The notes beneath the pieces are model-generated. The model was not told the origin of the DNA, ran no database searches, and saw only the letters and a list, made by a program, of their open reading frames with translations. A program made the position numbers and the translations under genes. A stretch of DNA of 51,293 bases from Silene noctiflora (taxonomy: Eukaryota > Streptophyta > Magnoliopsida > Caryophyllales > Caryophyllaceae): the NCBI GenBank assembly GCA_009801015.1, contig VHZZ01000059.1, positions 311,327-362,619 on the forward strand, read 5' to 3'. How positions within the stretch are numbered: the stretch's first letter is position 1; each line of letters begins with the position of its first letter. This document shows positions 33,725 through 47,458 of the stretch, piece by piece.

Positions 33725-35985
33725 AATTTTAAATTATACACTTTTTATTTATGTGTTTGAGATCATTTCATGAGTTAATTTATTCGATTTCAGCCTCAAA
33801 TAACGAGTATTAATCCATTTTTCACGATTATCCGAGATTCGATAAATGCTAGTTTATGACATACGGGGCCTATTGGCACCCCAAATGTCTTCCGTTGCTC
33901 CTCAAATTTTGTGTGGCACTTTACCTGATCCGATGAACCATCTATGTGATTTCCGAATAATTTTGTTCTGAAACCCTCGAATCCCGAAAATCGTGTATTA
34001 TACACTTCAATTTGAGCCGTTCGAGAGGTCATACAGTATCACATTTATTTTTCTCCTAGTTTTTCTACCACGTGTCCGAGGTCATTTTAAGAGTTAACCT
34101 ATTCGATTTCAGCATCAAATAACGAGTATTAATCCATTTTTAACGATTAACCGAGGTTCGACGAATGTTGATTTATCGCATACCAGTACTCCCAAATGTC
34201 ATCCGTTGCTCCTCAAATTTTGTGTGGCCAATTTAACAGATCCAAAGATCCTTCTGTATGATTTCTGGAGAATTTTGTTACGGGGCCCCAAAATCCCGAA
34301 AACCGTGTATTATACATTTAAATTTGAGTCGTTCGGGAGGTCGTACTGAACCACTTTTTTTTGTCTCTTGGTTTTTTCTACCACATGTCCGAGGTCAATT
34401 CAGGAGTTAACCAATTAGATTTCAAACCCAAATAACGAATTATAATCCAGTTTTAACAATTATCTGACGTTCGACGAATGATGGTTTATCGCACACCGGC
34501 ATCTCTAAATGTCCCCCGTTGCTCTTCAAAATTTGTGTGGTCGTTTTATCCGACCCGAGGTACCTTCTGTGTAATTTCCGAAGAATTTTGTTCCGGAACC
34601 CTGGAACACGAAAACCGTGTATTATACATTTAAACTTGAGCCGTTCAAGAGGTCGTATCGGACCACGATTTTTTTTTCTCTTGGTTTTTCTACCACGTAT
34701 CTCAGGTCAATTCAGGAGTTAACCAATTCGATTTCAGGCCCAAATAACGAGTATTAATCCATTTTTCACGATTATCCGAGGGTCGAAGAATTCTGGTTTA
34801 TCTCATACCGACATCCCCAAATCTCCTCCGTTGGTCTTTAAAATTTGCATGGCTGCTTTATCTGACCCGATGTACCTTATGTGAAATTTCCAGAAAATTT
34901 TGATCCGGAACCCTAGAATACCGAAAAACGTGTATACTTTAATTTGAGCTGTTCGGGAGGTCGTAACGGACCACTTTTCTTTTTCTCCCGGTTTATCAAC
35001 GACGTGCCCGAGGTCATACTAGGAGTTGCACAATTCGATTTCAGGACCAAAAACCGAATATTAATCTATTTTTCACGATTATCCAAGGTTCGACGAATGT
35101 TGGTTTATCATATACCCGCACCCCCAAATGTCCTCCGTTATTCCTCAAATTTTGTGTGGCCACTTTAACTGATTCAAGGAACCTTCTTTATGATTTCCGA
35201 AGAATTTTGTTCCGGCACCTTGTAATCCCTGAAACCGTGCATTAATAAGTTAAATTTGAGCCGTTCGGGAGGTCGTACTCGACCATGTTTCTTTTTATCC
35301 TGGTTTTTCAACCACATGTCCGAGGTCATTTCAGGAGTTAAGCTATTTGATTTCAGCATCAAATAACGAGTATTAATCTATTTTTCACGATTATCTAAGG
35401 TTCGACGAATGCTGATTTGTTGCATACGAGCACCCTCAAATATCTTCCGTTGCTCCTCAAATTTTGTAAGGCTAATTTAACTAATCCGAAAAACCTTTTG
35501 TGTGATTTCCGGAGAATTTGTTACGGGACCCTAGAATCCCGAAAACCGTGTATTATACTTAAATTTGAGTCGTTTGAGAGGTCGTGTTGGTCCACGTTTC
35601 TTTTTCACTTGGTTTTTCTACCACGTGTCCGAGGTCAATTTAGAAGTTAACTCATTCGATTTCAGACTCAAATAACGAGTATTAATTCATTTTCATGATT
35701 ATGCGAGGTTTGATGAATGCTGGTTTATTGGATACCGGCATTCTCAAATGTCCACCGTTGCTCTTCAAATTTTGTGTGCCCGCTTTATCTGACTCAAGGT
35801 ACCTTCTGTGTGATTTTCGGATAATTTTGTTCTGGAACCCTTGAATCTCGAAAAACATGTATTGTACACTTCAATCTGAGCCGTTTGAGAAATAGTAACG
35901 GACCACGTTTCTTTTTCTTCCTGTTATTTAACCACATGTCCGAGGTCAATTCAGAAGTTAACCAATTCAATTTCAAACCCAAATA
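33725..35985. repeat. Satellite-like tandem array, about 310 bp unit (array 1)
   Basis: About 7.3 units in direct order. The marker CCGTGTATTATAC (with variants) falls at about 33992, 34303, 34615, 34928, 35235, 35546 and 35856, so the unit is 307-313 bp. Other marks in each unit are GAGCCGTTCGGGAGGTCGTA, CACGTGTCCGAGGTCA, AACGAGTATTAATCCATTTT, CACGATTATCCGAGGTTCGA and CTCAAATTTTGTGTGG. Units differ by roughly a tenth to a fifth. Short open frames inside are not genes. A homologous array lies at 47459-49606. Confidence 0.92.
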
Positions 35986-36497
35986 ACAATTTTTTTTGGA
36001 AATTCACCATGATCAAATTAACTTTTATTAAACAAATGTATCTAAATTGAACTTAATTAAAATTATACTAAAATTCTTTTTGGATAAAATTAAACTGCAC
36101 TGATTTAAATAACAAAAATATATTCGATTATTATATTCCGTACTAAACTAAACTTTTAAAACCGCGATTAAATTTAGCTCAAAACATATTCAATGGACCA
36201 TATTTTGGTCATAATTCAATCAATACACCAAGAACTACAAATCTACAAACAATGGACAAGTTTGAAACACAAAACCCCCAACAAAGTAGCCGTTAACTAT
36301 TTACTCCTAATTTTAAAAATATTGTCAGAAAAAGATTCATATTCCTTTATTAATGAAAACAATACGAATTTTTCTGCACAAACACAATTAATTCTAAATT
36401 AATTAACACAAAAGTTAAATTTGTAGGACCACTCTCTACTTGCATAGCATCACTATTCCACCAATAATTATTAAATTACATGTGGTCAAATTTAAAT

Positions 36498-36651
36498 TTA
36501 AGACGGATATATCCATTTTAATCATGAATTGGTTCAAATAATTAGAATGAAACAAAAATAGAATGTATAAAAATAACAAAATTGTCTTATATGGATAAAT
36601 GAGGTAATATTTAGAGCTTTTTTAATGTTAAGACGGATACATCCGTCTTTA
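36498..36651. mobile_element. Small inverted-repeat element with AAGACGGAT ends
   Basis: The left TTAAGACGGATATATCC is mirrored by ATCCGTCTTTAGG on the right. The right end itself is a palindrome (AAGACGGATACATCCGTCTT). A single similar end occurs at about 50417 (TTAAGACGGAAGTATCTGTC). The arrangement resembles a short MITE about 154 bp long. No clear target duplication was seen. Confidence 0.4.
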
Positions 36652-36690
36652 GGAAGACCAAGGCTCTATTTATCTCACATATAGTTTTAA

Positions 36691-37231
36691 CGGAAAATTC
36701 AAGTGGTACCATCGAACTTTGTCATTTTGCACGTGATACCAAAGTTTTTAAGTTTTTTTTAAGTTTGTGTACAATATATCCTTCATGTTTAATTTTCATG
36801 CACAACATACCTTGTTTGTCACTGTAGAAAAACTCAATTACGCATAACTCCTAGTTCAGAATTCAGAATCGACCAACTTTTAACCCTAAAATGATTATCT
36901 CGAAATCTACGATTTGAGAAAAAAAAAATTGCCCTGACATTTTATAGGGTTTATTTTTATTGATAATCGTAAATCAACCATATTTTCGATCTTAAATTTC
37001 CGAATGACCATTTTTGTTTTATCAATTTATAGATCTTGAAGAGTTAATCAATTTGAAAAGAAAAATTAATCAATTCCGATTTCTGACCTGTAATTTATGC
37101 TCAATTGAAAATTTAAAAACATAAGAAGGGCATATTGTGCTTGAAAATCAAATTTCAATGATACATTGTGCACAAACTTAAAAAGTTGGGTACCACGCGA
37201 AAAAAGTCAAAGAGGATACCACGCGAAAAAT
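36691..37231. mobile_element. Foldback MULE-type element, copy C (diverged)
   Basis: The left end CGGAAAATTCAAGTGGTACC .. TTTGTCATTTTGCACGTG shares plan and words with copies A and B (CGGAAAATGCACGTGGTG.. / ..TTTGTCATTTTGCACG). The right end (TTAAAAAGTTGGGTACCACG .. ACCACGCGAAAAATG) is its inverted counterpart, including AAGTTTGTG(T/C)AC in both arms. It is about 540 bp with no coding capacity. The right-hand GTACCACGCGAAAAA motif is duplicated. No certain 9 bp duplication was found. Confidence 0.55.
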
Positions 37232-37642
37232 GTTCAGCCTCCATTTAGCTCACTTCACCTACTTTAGTACAGCAGTTCAATTCAATTTCATTCACCACAA
37301 AAGAAGAAGGCCTAACTGTTACATGAGACGATCTCATATCATGAAAAGATACCATAATACTCATTTATTAACTATAAAAGTAACAACATTTTTTATAAAA
37401 AATAATCGTATCACGATACTATAAAACGAGAATGTGAGACCGTCCCACCCAATACGAAAGTTAAGTTAGTAGGGCCACTCCCTACTCACCAAAACCACAT
37501 TTCCAAAACAACAAAAAAACACCCAATTAAATCCAAATATCCAATTTTTACAACGGCCATATTTCCTGATTTCCCCGCCATTAACCCCAAATTTTGAATT
37601 CTTCTCCTCGATTCTCGTGCCTCTCTATTTTAACCCTTCTTC

Positions 37643-37662
37643 TTCTCTCTCTCTCTCTCTCC
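37643..37662 (+). repeat. CT microsatellite in the leader of the next gene
   Basis: A (CT)n tract about 20 bases long lies some 150 bases before the start codon at 37809, followed by ATTTCAATTTCAATTTC repeats. CT-rich tracts of this kind are common in plant 5' UTRs near the transcription start. Confidence 0.6.
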
Positions 37663-37808
37663 TTTCTATATCCAATTTCAATTTCAATTTCAAATTTGCT
37701 TCCTTTAATTATTACTAGTAATGTCACTTTAAAACCCCTTTAATTCCCAATTTAATTAAGAAATAATAGTAAAAACCCTAGAAAATTTCATAGAATTGGG
37801 TTTTTGAA

Positions 37809-40481
37809 ATGGGTTGTTGTTTGAGCAAGAAAGACCCATGTTCTAAATCAGTAATTAGTAATAATAGTAATTTGAATAATATTACGAAAACCCAAGAAAA
37901 TGATTTGAAAATTGAGCTGCAAAAGGTACGAATTTCAGGTGAAAATGATGAAGAAAAGGGGGAAGAGATTAGGGTTGAGGAAAAGAAAGAAATCGAAGTC
38001 GAAAAAGCGAAGAAAAAGAAGGAAGTGTTTGTGATTCAACATAGGAAGAGTAATGATAAGCGACCCGAATCGGATGGATCTGGGTCCGGGTCCGGATCCG
38101 GATCCGGGTCGAATGTGTCGGACCCGGAGAGTGTAGGAAGGAATTTGATAATGGCGGCGGCGAATGGACAGGTGGTGAGGACGTCTAGTTGTACTAAGGA
38201 AGAGGTGGATGCGATATTGATACAATGTGGGAGGTTAAGTAGGAGCAATTCAGGGAAAGGACATGTGAGGAGATATTCGGGTTCGAAGCGGAGTTTTGAT
38301 TTCGATAGGGAGAATGAGGGTGGTGGGAATGGGGAGGAAGGGGATGGAGGGGTTGGGGATGGGGTGGAGGAGGAGAGGTTGAGGCGGCGGCAATCGAGAG
38401 GGAGTAATCGGAGGAGTCCGATGAGTAGTAGGGAAAGAGGGGAGCAACGGTCTGGGAGTCGAGAGAGGAGTGGGAGTAGTGGGGGCAGACGGGTTGGTAG
38501 GTCTCCTGGTAGACGGTCTGATAGTCCCATGTCGGGGAATGGTAATGGTAATGGGAATGGGAACGGGAATGGGAATGGGAATGGGAATAATAGTGTGGGG
38601 AGTGGTAGTGGGAGTGGGAGACCGGGGAAGTTGGTGTCAGTCCCTGCGACTGTGACATCGTTGTCGATTGATAAGGGGAACAATGGGAGTGGAGGGGATA
38701 ATGGGAATGTGAAGAGGGTTTTGGTGAAGAGGAATGTGGGGTCACCGCGGTCTCAGTCTCCTGCGAGAGGGAATCAAGTTAATGGGAGCGGGAATGGGAA
38801 TGGGAATGTGAATGTGAATGTGAATGGGCGGTCTCAGTCTCCTGCTAAAGGGAATCAAGTTAATGGGAGCGGAAATGGGAATGGGCGGTCTCAGTCTCCT
38901 GCTAAAGTGAATCAAGTTACTGGAAATGGGCGATCTCAGTCTCCGGTTAGGGGAAACCAAGCAGGTGTGAATGGGAATGGAGGTGGTCAGCAACCAGCTT
39001 CAGTAAGCAGGAATGGGTCTAGGAAAGCGGAACATTCACCGTATAGAAGGACACCCTTGAATGAGATCGATCTAAATTCGCTTCCTTTTCAACCTCTTGC
39101 TAATAAAAGGCCGCTTGGTAAGGGGAAGGAAATCGAGGAGGACGTTTTGGTGGTTAAGCAGCCTGTTAATTCTGTGTCACAGGTATTTTTCTCTAATTTT
39201 CTGATTTTTTCGAAACATTATCTGTCTGTTGCTGTGTATAATCAACCATGCTGTTACTGATTTACAATAGACTATAATCCTGCATTGTATGCTGTCATTA
39301 TAATCCAGATTCGGGTTCAATTTTTCGGACTGCAATGTTGTCTGTTCAAATTGATTGTCAAATTGGTTAGCTGCAGTACATTTTTGTGCACATTGCTGTG
39401 ATTAATGAGACCTGTGCTGTTCATTTCCGAGTAGTGATTCGACCTTGATGTATAATAAAGCCTTAATGACCGCTTTCTCTGGTAGTATTGTGCTGTAAAT
39501 TATGAGATCGTTCCTGAACCTAATGTTTAATTGCATTTCTGCCTGCAGAACAAGGTCGCTCCTCAAGTTACTCACAGAAGAACTAGAAGTAGAGGGGCTG
39601 AAGGTTATGAGATTACGAAAACTAATTATTGCAGAGTGAATGATCTGCATACACCAGACCTCGAGCAAATGACCGAGACTCATGCTGCCAAAGATCAGTT
39701 GAATGCGGTTGAGTATGATGCAATGGTGACTCCTGTAATACTCTCAGGCACCGACTCCCTCAAGTTACCACAAACTTTGGTGAGAAGTCGGTCTGCTAGA
39801 CGATCTCGAGACTTTGACATCAATGTTGATGCTATGTTAACACCAACTCCAGCTCCGGCAACAAACTACACCTCATTACTCCTGCAAGACATTCAAAATT
39901 TCCACCAGAATAAAAACTCAAACGGGAACTCCAATACAAAAACCGAAACTGTAACTCCTAATAACAGTGCTACCACAAACTTTACACTCCCAGCTTGTAT
40001 TAGCAAAGCTCATTCCATTCTTGAAGCTGTGGCCGATCTCAACTCCACCACGAGGTCAAATCCGTCTTTTACCTTCTCCGAGTCTAGTAAGAAGAGGTCA
40101 GACCCATTTGTTGAGTCTGAGGTCAAAGTAGGAGATGATTTGATGGAGCCGAGCCTTCATAAGTATGTGACAGTCAGGAAACGGGGAGGTGACATGGACG
40201 ACGAAGAATCTTCAGGAAGTAATAGCATTGTGGGACACCAGAATTGGGTTCCTTCTGCAAGTTGGGAACCAAACTCTGCTGAATCTACTGATTGTTGGAC
40301 ATCAAAGAGTTACTCCCGGGAAGACGATGTTAGCCCTGCTGGATTTCAGAAACACGCGATATCTGATCTAGGTTGTCGCACCCTTGAAGATTCCGGAATG
40401 AAATACAGCAGGAATGCAAGAGATTTTCAATTTGCTCCACACCACCAGACTGGCGCACGCTCCAGGACAGATACTGTTTAG
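37809..40481 (+). CDS. At1g65710-like protein, N-myristoylation-type start, low complexity
   Basis: Two exons, 37809-39182 and 39549-40481, join in phase 0 (TCACAG|gtattt .. tgcag|AACAAG) to give 768 residues. It belongs to an uncharacterised plant family (At1g65710-like); no biochemical role is known to me. MGCCLSKKD is a textbook acylation start: Gly2 for myristoylation, Cys3/Cys4 for palmitoylation, then basic residues, so plasma-membrane attachment is likely. Residues about 110-140 hold a conserved block (NLIMAAANGQV, CTKEEVDAILIQCGRLSRS). Residues about 190-400 are Arg/Ser/Gly-rich with a (GN)n tract coded by a GGGAAT microsatellite and four copies of a GRSQSPAKGNQV-type unit. SPYRRTPLNEIDLNSLPFQP follows at about 420. 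Exon 2 carries RSRSARRSRDFDINVDAM, YTSLLLQDIQNFHQ and LPACISKAHSILEAVADLN, which look conserved and helical. Antisense open frames here are artefacts of composition. Confidence 0.88.
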
Positions 40482-40896
40482 CGCTGATCTTGGACCACGC
40501 CGGGCTTGCACTCCAGAAACATCCCCAATGTGCAGAACAGGTTGGGGGACGAGTGAAAATTACGGGGCTGAAATTAGCTTCTGCTTCGATGTAAAGTGTT
40601 GGAATTTACGGGTTTTAGGAGTTGGACACGATTAGATTTGTAGTCGACAGTTGCTTAATTTGCAACTTATTTCATTCAGCTTATTTTCAGGATTGTTTTA
40701 CTAATTTTTCATAATGCAGAGAAGCTTTTTTCTCTACAATGCGGCTTATTATCAATTCCAACAGCTGTTTTCGATACCTGATGGATATAATCGTAGAATT
40801 TACTATAGAGTTTTCAATCGGTATATGCTCAGGTATCAGGAGTACAGTAATACAGCATCAAAAGGAATGATTTCTACGGCTTCCAGACGGGAATAA

Positions 40897-40930
40897 AAAG
40901 AGGCAGAGGCTACTGTCAAGCTGCCTCTTT
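40897..40930. repeat. 10 bp perfect hairpin 3' of the At1g65710-like gene
   Basis: AAAGAGGCAG and CTGCCTCTTT are perfect inverted copies separated by 14 bases, about 420 bp after the stop codon. It may lie in or just past the 3' UTR. Its function is unknown. Confidence 0.5.
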
Positions 40931-41037
40931 GATAAAATTGTCGTCTCCCCGGAGTTTCAGCTAAATCTTATATATGAGATGGCGCATCTGTTTCGGTTTG
41001 GCAGTACAGGGCTATGCGCGATGTTTGAAATATGGTA

Positions 41038-41132
41038 CTCCCTCCATTCAAGTCAAATTCGTAAATTTTTTTCATATATTTTTTTTTTACGTAATTTGAA
41101 TAAACGCATGGAAATGACTTGAATTGAGGGAT
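41038..41132. mobile_element. Stowaway MITE
   Basis: 95 bp element with ends CTCCCTCCATTCAAGTCA and TGACTTGAATTGAGGGAT, inverted copies with two mismatches, flanked by TA on both sides. End sequence, size and TA target all fit the Stowaway (Tc1/mariner) class. Confidence 0.8.
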
Positions 41133-41791
41133 TATAAATAAACAGGCTCAATACCGTCTCCAAGATGAGCCTTACGAATGTGAATGTAGGATTGATAAAT
41201 GATAAGTCAATATGCATGTCGAAAAGTTAAAACTAACCATTATCCGTCGGAATAATCTGTGATATCGCATAACCACCTCCTTTTTAACATTATTTTAACG
41301 TGTTATAAGATGATACGAATAAAAATTTGTATATGTATATATTTTAAACTCATCTTCCTCATTCGTTATGCATTAAAATTTGTTAAACAAAACATCAATT
41401 TGTTTTTTAATGTTTGAAAATATATTCAAATAATTTACATCGATTAAATAAAAATCACAATAAATCGCCGAATTAGACATGAAATAGTATCATCCACAAC
41501 ATTTTGATAAAATTTTATTTGTCACATACACAAGGCCAATTCTATATTGTAAGGTTACAAACTTACAATCCATTAATCCATCCATCCAACTTGTTAAAAA
41601 TTTGTTATAAACTCAACCAAGCAATTCAAGATACAATTGCATAGTATAATTCCAAAGTAAAGGAATGGTGAGGTATGTATGTCCTACCATTTAAGGGCCC
41701 ATGAAAAGGAGCGAACCTAAAAATAAAATTTTGGGTAGCGAATTTTTCTCGTGTTGTTTTATACTTATCTTAAAATTTCATATTTAGTAAC

Positions 41792-41898
41792 GAGAATGTC
41801 TTAGTCTAGTGGTTAGTCTAGTGGTTCGAATCCTCTCTTCCTTTTATTGTAATGCGACTTTGTGCGCGCTTCGTGAAACCAAAAAAAAAAAAAAAAAA
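41792..41898 (+). mobile_element. Short tRNA-derived SINE with 14 bp target duplication
   Basis: The sequence carries a polymerase III box-B-like motif GGTTCGAATCC, preceded by a doubled TTAGTCTAGTGG that resembles a box A. It ends in CGTGAAACC followed by 19 A. A perfect 14 bp duplication (TCATATTTAGTAAC) flanks it at 41778-41791 and 41899-41912. It is only about 107 bp long, and box A is almost fused to box B, so it is an internally deleted copy. Confidence 0.85.
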
Positions 41899-42006
41899 TC
41901 ATATTTAGTAACTTTTTGGTAGCAAAAATCAATAATATTAATCATTTTATGCAAGTTTGAGGTAGCGAGTGCGACCCCTTCCTATTAGCTCGGTTCCTTC
42001 TTGGCC

Positions 42007-42285
42007 CTAAACCTAACAAAACTGACCCGACCCGAATGACTCAACCTAAACCGCACCTAAATTGAGGACTTAAATCTGACCCGAAACCGTAATTAACTCA
42101 ACGCTATTCAACCCGACCTGAATGTTTATTATCATATAGTGACCCGTCATCCTAAAATAAATGATAAAAACCCACTCGAAAATGACCTAAACCCGAAATA
42201 ACCCGACTTGACCTAAATATCTTGTAAACTCGAAGAACCCAACCCGGGATTTACTCGACCAAGTTGACCCGTTTACCAGGTCTAC
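42007..42285. mobile_element. CCCGACCCGA-rich element, copy 4
   Basis: The left end CTAAACCTAACAAAACTGAC and the right end GTTGACCCGTTTACCAGG, TCTAC are imperfect inverted copies. The inside is degenerate ACCCGACCCGAA with a central AATGTTTATTATC..AATGATAAAAACCC block shared with copy 1. It ends about 240 bp upstream of the GAPA start codon, so it may lie in the GAPA promoter region. Confidence 0.55.
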
Positions 42286-42417
42286 CCGGCCCCATAAACA
42301 TCTAATGAGTGGAAGTGATACCAATAAAATTTAGGACATATTGAGATAACAAAACAAGTAGTAGTGAAATGAGTAACAAAATGATGTCCATACATTGATT
42401 GAGAGGCTATCATAAAT

Positions 42418-42423
42418 CTTATC
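42418..42423 (-). promoter_or_regulatory. Possible I-box (GATAAG) upstream of GAPA
   Basis: CTTATC on the plus strand reads GATAAG on the minus strand, about 104 bp before the GAPA start codon. GATAAG I-boxes are common in light-responsive plant promoters. A six-base match alone is weak evidence. Confidence 0.25.
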
Positions 42424-42526
42424 TTCTTCTTTTTATGCCCTCTAACTACTCATACTCTAAATCAACGATTAACACTATTCTTCATACTTCTATTTTATTT
42501 CTCTTCATTTATTCAACGTTAAGAGC

Positions 42527-45020
<2,494 letters not shown>

Positions 45021-45997
45021 TGACTGCAGTGAACACGCTACCGGCTACACTTTGTTGAAATTTGTTGATCATACATTAATTACTGTCATGACCATCAGTT
45101 TTCCTATGTTATTTACTGTAATAAGAAAGAATTCGTATTTTTCTCATTTGTATAGAGAAGAATGTTCAACGCAAATTTTTAATATGTTGAAAGTGAGTTA
45201 TGAACATTTGTAAAGTTTGCATATATAAACCCTTTACGACGTTTCTGCCGTTGAGGTACAGCAAATGCTGTAGAATTACTTTGAAAGTGAATAGATTCTT
45301 ACCCTATCAAAATGGCACGAAAGACAATAATGAACCATAGAAAAAACTTGTGAAAGGATGCAGAAGTATTCACAAAGAAACTACAGGTTTCACCATCAAT
45401 CACACAACTAACTCTATTCCAACGTTAACTTCATCATTCCTCTGAAGTAAGTTTAGTCTTACAGAAATAAGGGCACGGCACTCCTAAATCCACAGGATGA
45501 ATGAGTTTTGTCATTAGATTTTGATTAATATACCCAAGGAGTTGTCTACTCTCTTAAGGGGTCTTCAAAAACAGTAACGTCGCATCGAACAAAAGGCAGC
45601 TCGGGTATTCTACCCATATTTCACAATCTCATTCTTCCTGTGGAAATATAGATATCCAATATAAGGATACTACGAGTTATGAGCAGAAGTGTTCAGAATG
45701 TCTTATACCATCCAACTTATTCAAATAATGGATACTATAGTGGAAAGTCAACATCCACGAATCCTTAACCTTAACCCAACAATGTATCATTAGTTCATTA
45801 CGAAGTTTATAATACTAGCCAACTTGGCAATATTTGTATCAGAATCATCCTCAACTGTGTCAGACGACCAACAATGATGTGCAGTGTAGTGTTTCGAATT
45901 ACTGGCTTTGTTGTTACAACGGTTGGAATACAAACAATTGAAATAAACAAGGGAAAAACACACAGAACTTACAAGATTAGCGGCAACGTGCAGATGA
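45021..45997. other. GAPA 3' region and non-coding DNA
   Basis: 45021 to about 45230 is AT-rich and presumably GAPA 3' UTR (AATAAG at 45120). Beyond it I see no supported gene on the plus strand. Codons on the minus strand around 45960-46047 are discussed with the neighbouring candidate. Confidence 0.35.
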
Positions 45998-47292
45998 CTA
46001 AACCCTGACCGGCTCTTCTTCAGAAGACCATCCTTTGTAGCATACAACTACTGCAGCAAAAACAATCGGCTCTCTCAGTTCGTTTACATCACTCGCCACC
46101 AAGACCTCATCTAGGCTGCCAGACACCATTTGTTGGAATAAGACGTACACAAGAAAAAATAACACATCCAAACAATGGAAGCATATTATTATGAATTAAT
46201 GAGAACCCAAAGCGCATAAAAGAGGCGAAACAGTTTGATACAGAAGTTTTTTGATACACGTGAAAGTCTAGTCTCTGACATTCAAGGAAGAGATGTACTC
46301 CGTAAGTCATTCCTTTTACTATCACAGCTTAGCCGACGTACAATTCATTAAATTCAAGTGTATATTCACTAGTAATTTACCGCCACCAAATGTGTAACTT
46401 TTCGGACAGAGCTGAAGACTGGACTGACATTAGTGATACAGACGAATACCAAATGCATTTTCTTTGATACGCCAATAACAGGGCAACTTACTACAGGAAA
46501 ATGACAACCTAATAAGTAATACCACACCATACAAATCATTTTAATTTAAGAGCAGATTAAAACAGTAGCAGTAAGTTTTCTAATCTAAGTTTACTGGTAA
46601 TTAATACAGTTTTGTAAGAGCCGGGAACCTTCCTCAGTCACAAATTATACCAGGAACCCTTACACAATTCCAATTCCAATTTCCAACCTATGTTGCTCGA
46701 ACTTGGTTCGAACTATCTGACACAAGTGGGTGTCCAAATGTCGGATTCTCACATTTTATGAAGAATATTCATGCTTTCAGTCTAAAATGAAGTGTCCGCG
46801 TGAGTGTCTAGTGTCGGACACGGTTCCAACTGATTCCGGTGATCTTCCTCGATCACAAATTATACCCAACTACAAAACCCTAACATGATTACAACTCTGA
46901 TGAACATCATTAAGCTACAATTAAGTTAGGGATTTGAGAACATTACTCCAACGCCACGCCAATTATACACAACTACAAAACCCTAATACGACTACAATTA
47001 TGATTAATATCAAATTACAATTAAGTTAGGGATTCCAGAACATTACTCCGTCACAAATCATACACAAATACGAAACCCTAACACAATCACAACTGCGATG
47101 CAAACAAGTTCAACAAAATCGGAAAAAAAAGAGGGAAATCAAATTGAACAACAACGCAATCGACGATAACAAAGCAACACAATTGATTTAAAAATTACAT
47201 TGAAAGATAAAATAAAAAATAAATAAATGAGCGGAAAATAAATAGGAGGTAACTCACACAATAAATCGAAGAGAGCGAGAGATGAGCTCCAT
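45998..47292 (-). other. Doubtful small two-exon minus-strand gene
   Basis: On the minus strand an ATG at 47292 opens MELISRSLRFI and meets an excellent donor (TTATTGT|GTGAGT at 47257). An acceptor GTCTGGCAG at 46116 would continue in phase from 46115 (LDEVLVASDVNELREPIVF, then AAVVVCYKGW) to TAG at 45998, giving 50 residues. I recognise no family. The intron is 1.1 kb and holds decayed tandem repeats. A different acceptor (TTGCTGCAG at about 46050) and a donor (AATCTT|GTAAGT) further along would suit a non-coding or differently spliced transcript. This could be a real small gene, a non-coding RNA, or chance. Confidence 0.18.
46640..47100. repeat. Degenerate tandem repeat, about 95-103 bp unit
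   Basis: ATTATACACAACTACAAAAC with CCTAA.A.GA.TACAA..., TTAAGTTAGGGATT and GAACATTACTCC recurs at about 46868, 46971 and 47066. A more distant partial copy lies at about 46640 (CTTCCTCAGTCACAAATTAT). Units are direct repeats with moderate divergence. Confidence 0.6.
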
Positions 47293-47458
47293 TGATATGA
47301 AGGTCTGAAAGCTTCAAAATACCCTCGTGTTTTTTCAATTATTATTTTATACCTTTCTTTTCGGTAATGTATCTCGTATACTCTTGAAGTTAACAAATGA
47401 CGGAAAATATTCCGTTAATGTGCTGACTTGGACAAATTATTTTGTCTTCTTTACTTAC

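Noticed and set aside
34519-35650. Repeated open frames ending in FLPR.RGQFRS within the 310 bp arrays
   Set aside because: They recur because the unit recurs. They are broken differently in each unit and match no domain known to me.
33725-35985. CRISPR-like repeat-spacer array
   Set aside because: The whole 310 bp unit is repeated, with no unique spacers, and the genome is a plant nuclear genome.
38036-38745. Long antisense open frames (215 and 183 codons) over the At1g65710-like gene
   Set aside because: They are rich in Pro/Leu/Ser or His/Ser repeats that simply mirror the GN/RS repeats of the sense strand. They have no recognisable domain, and the sense frame has clean splicing and conserved blocks.
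46107-46325. Minus-strand open frame of 72 codons
   Set aside because: No domain or targeting feature is present. Splice-site evidence in the area favours, weakly, a different frame.
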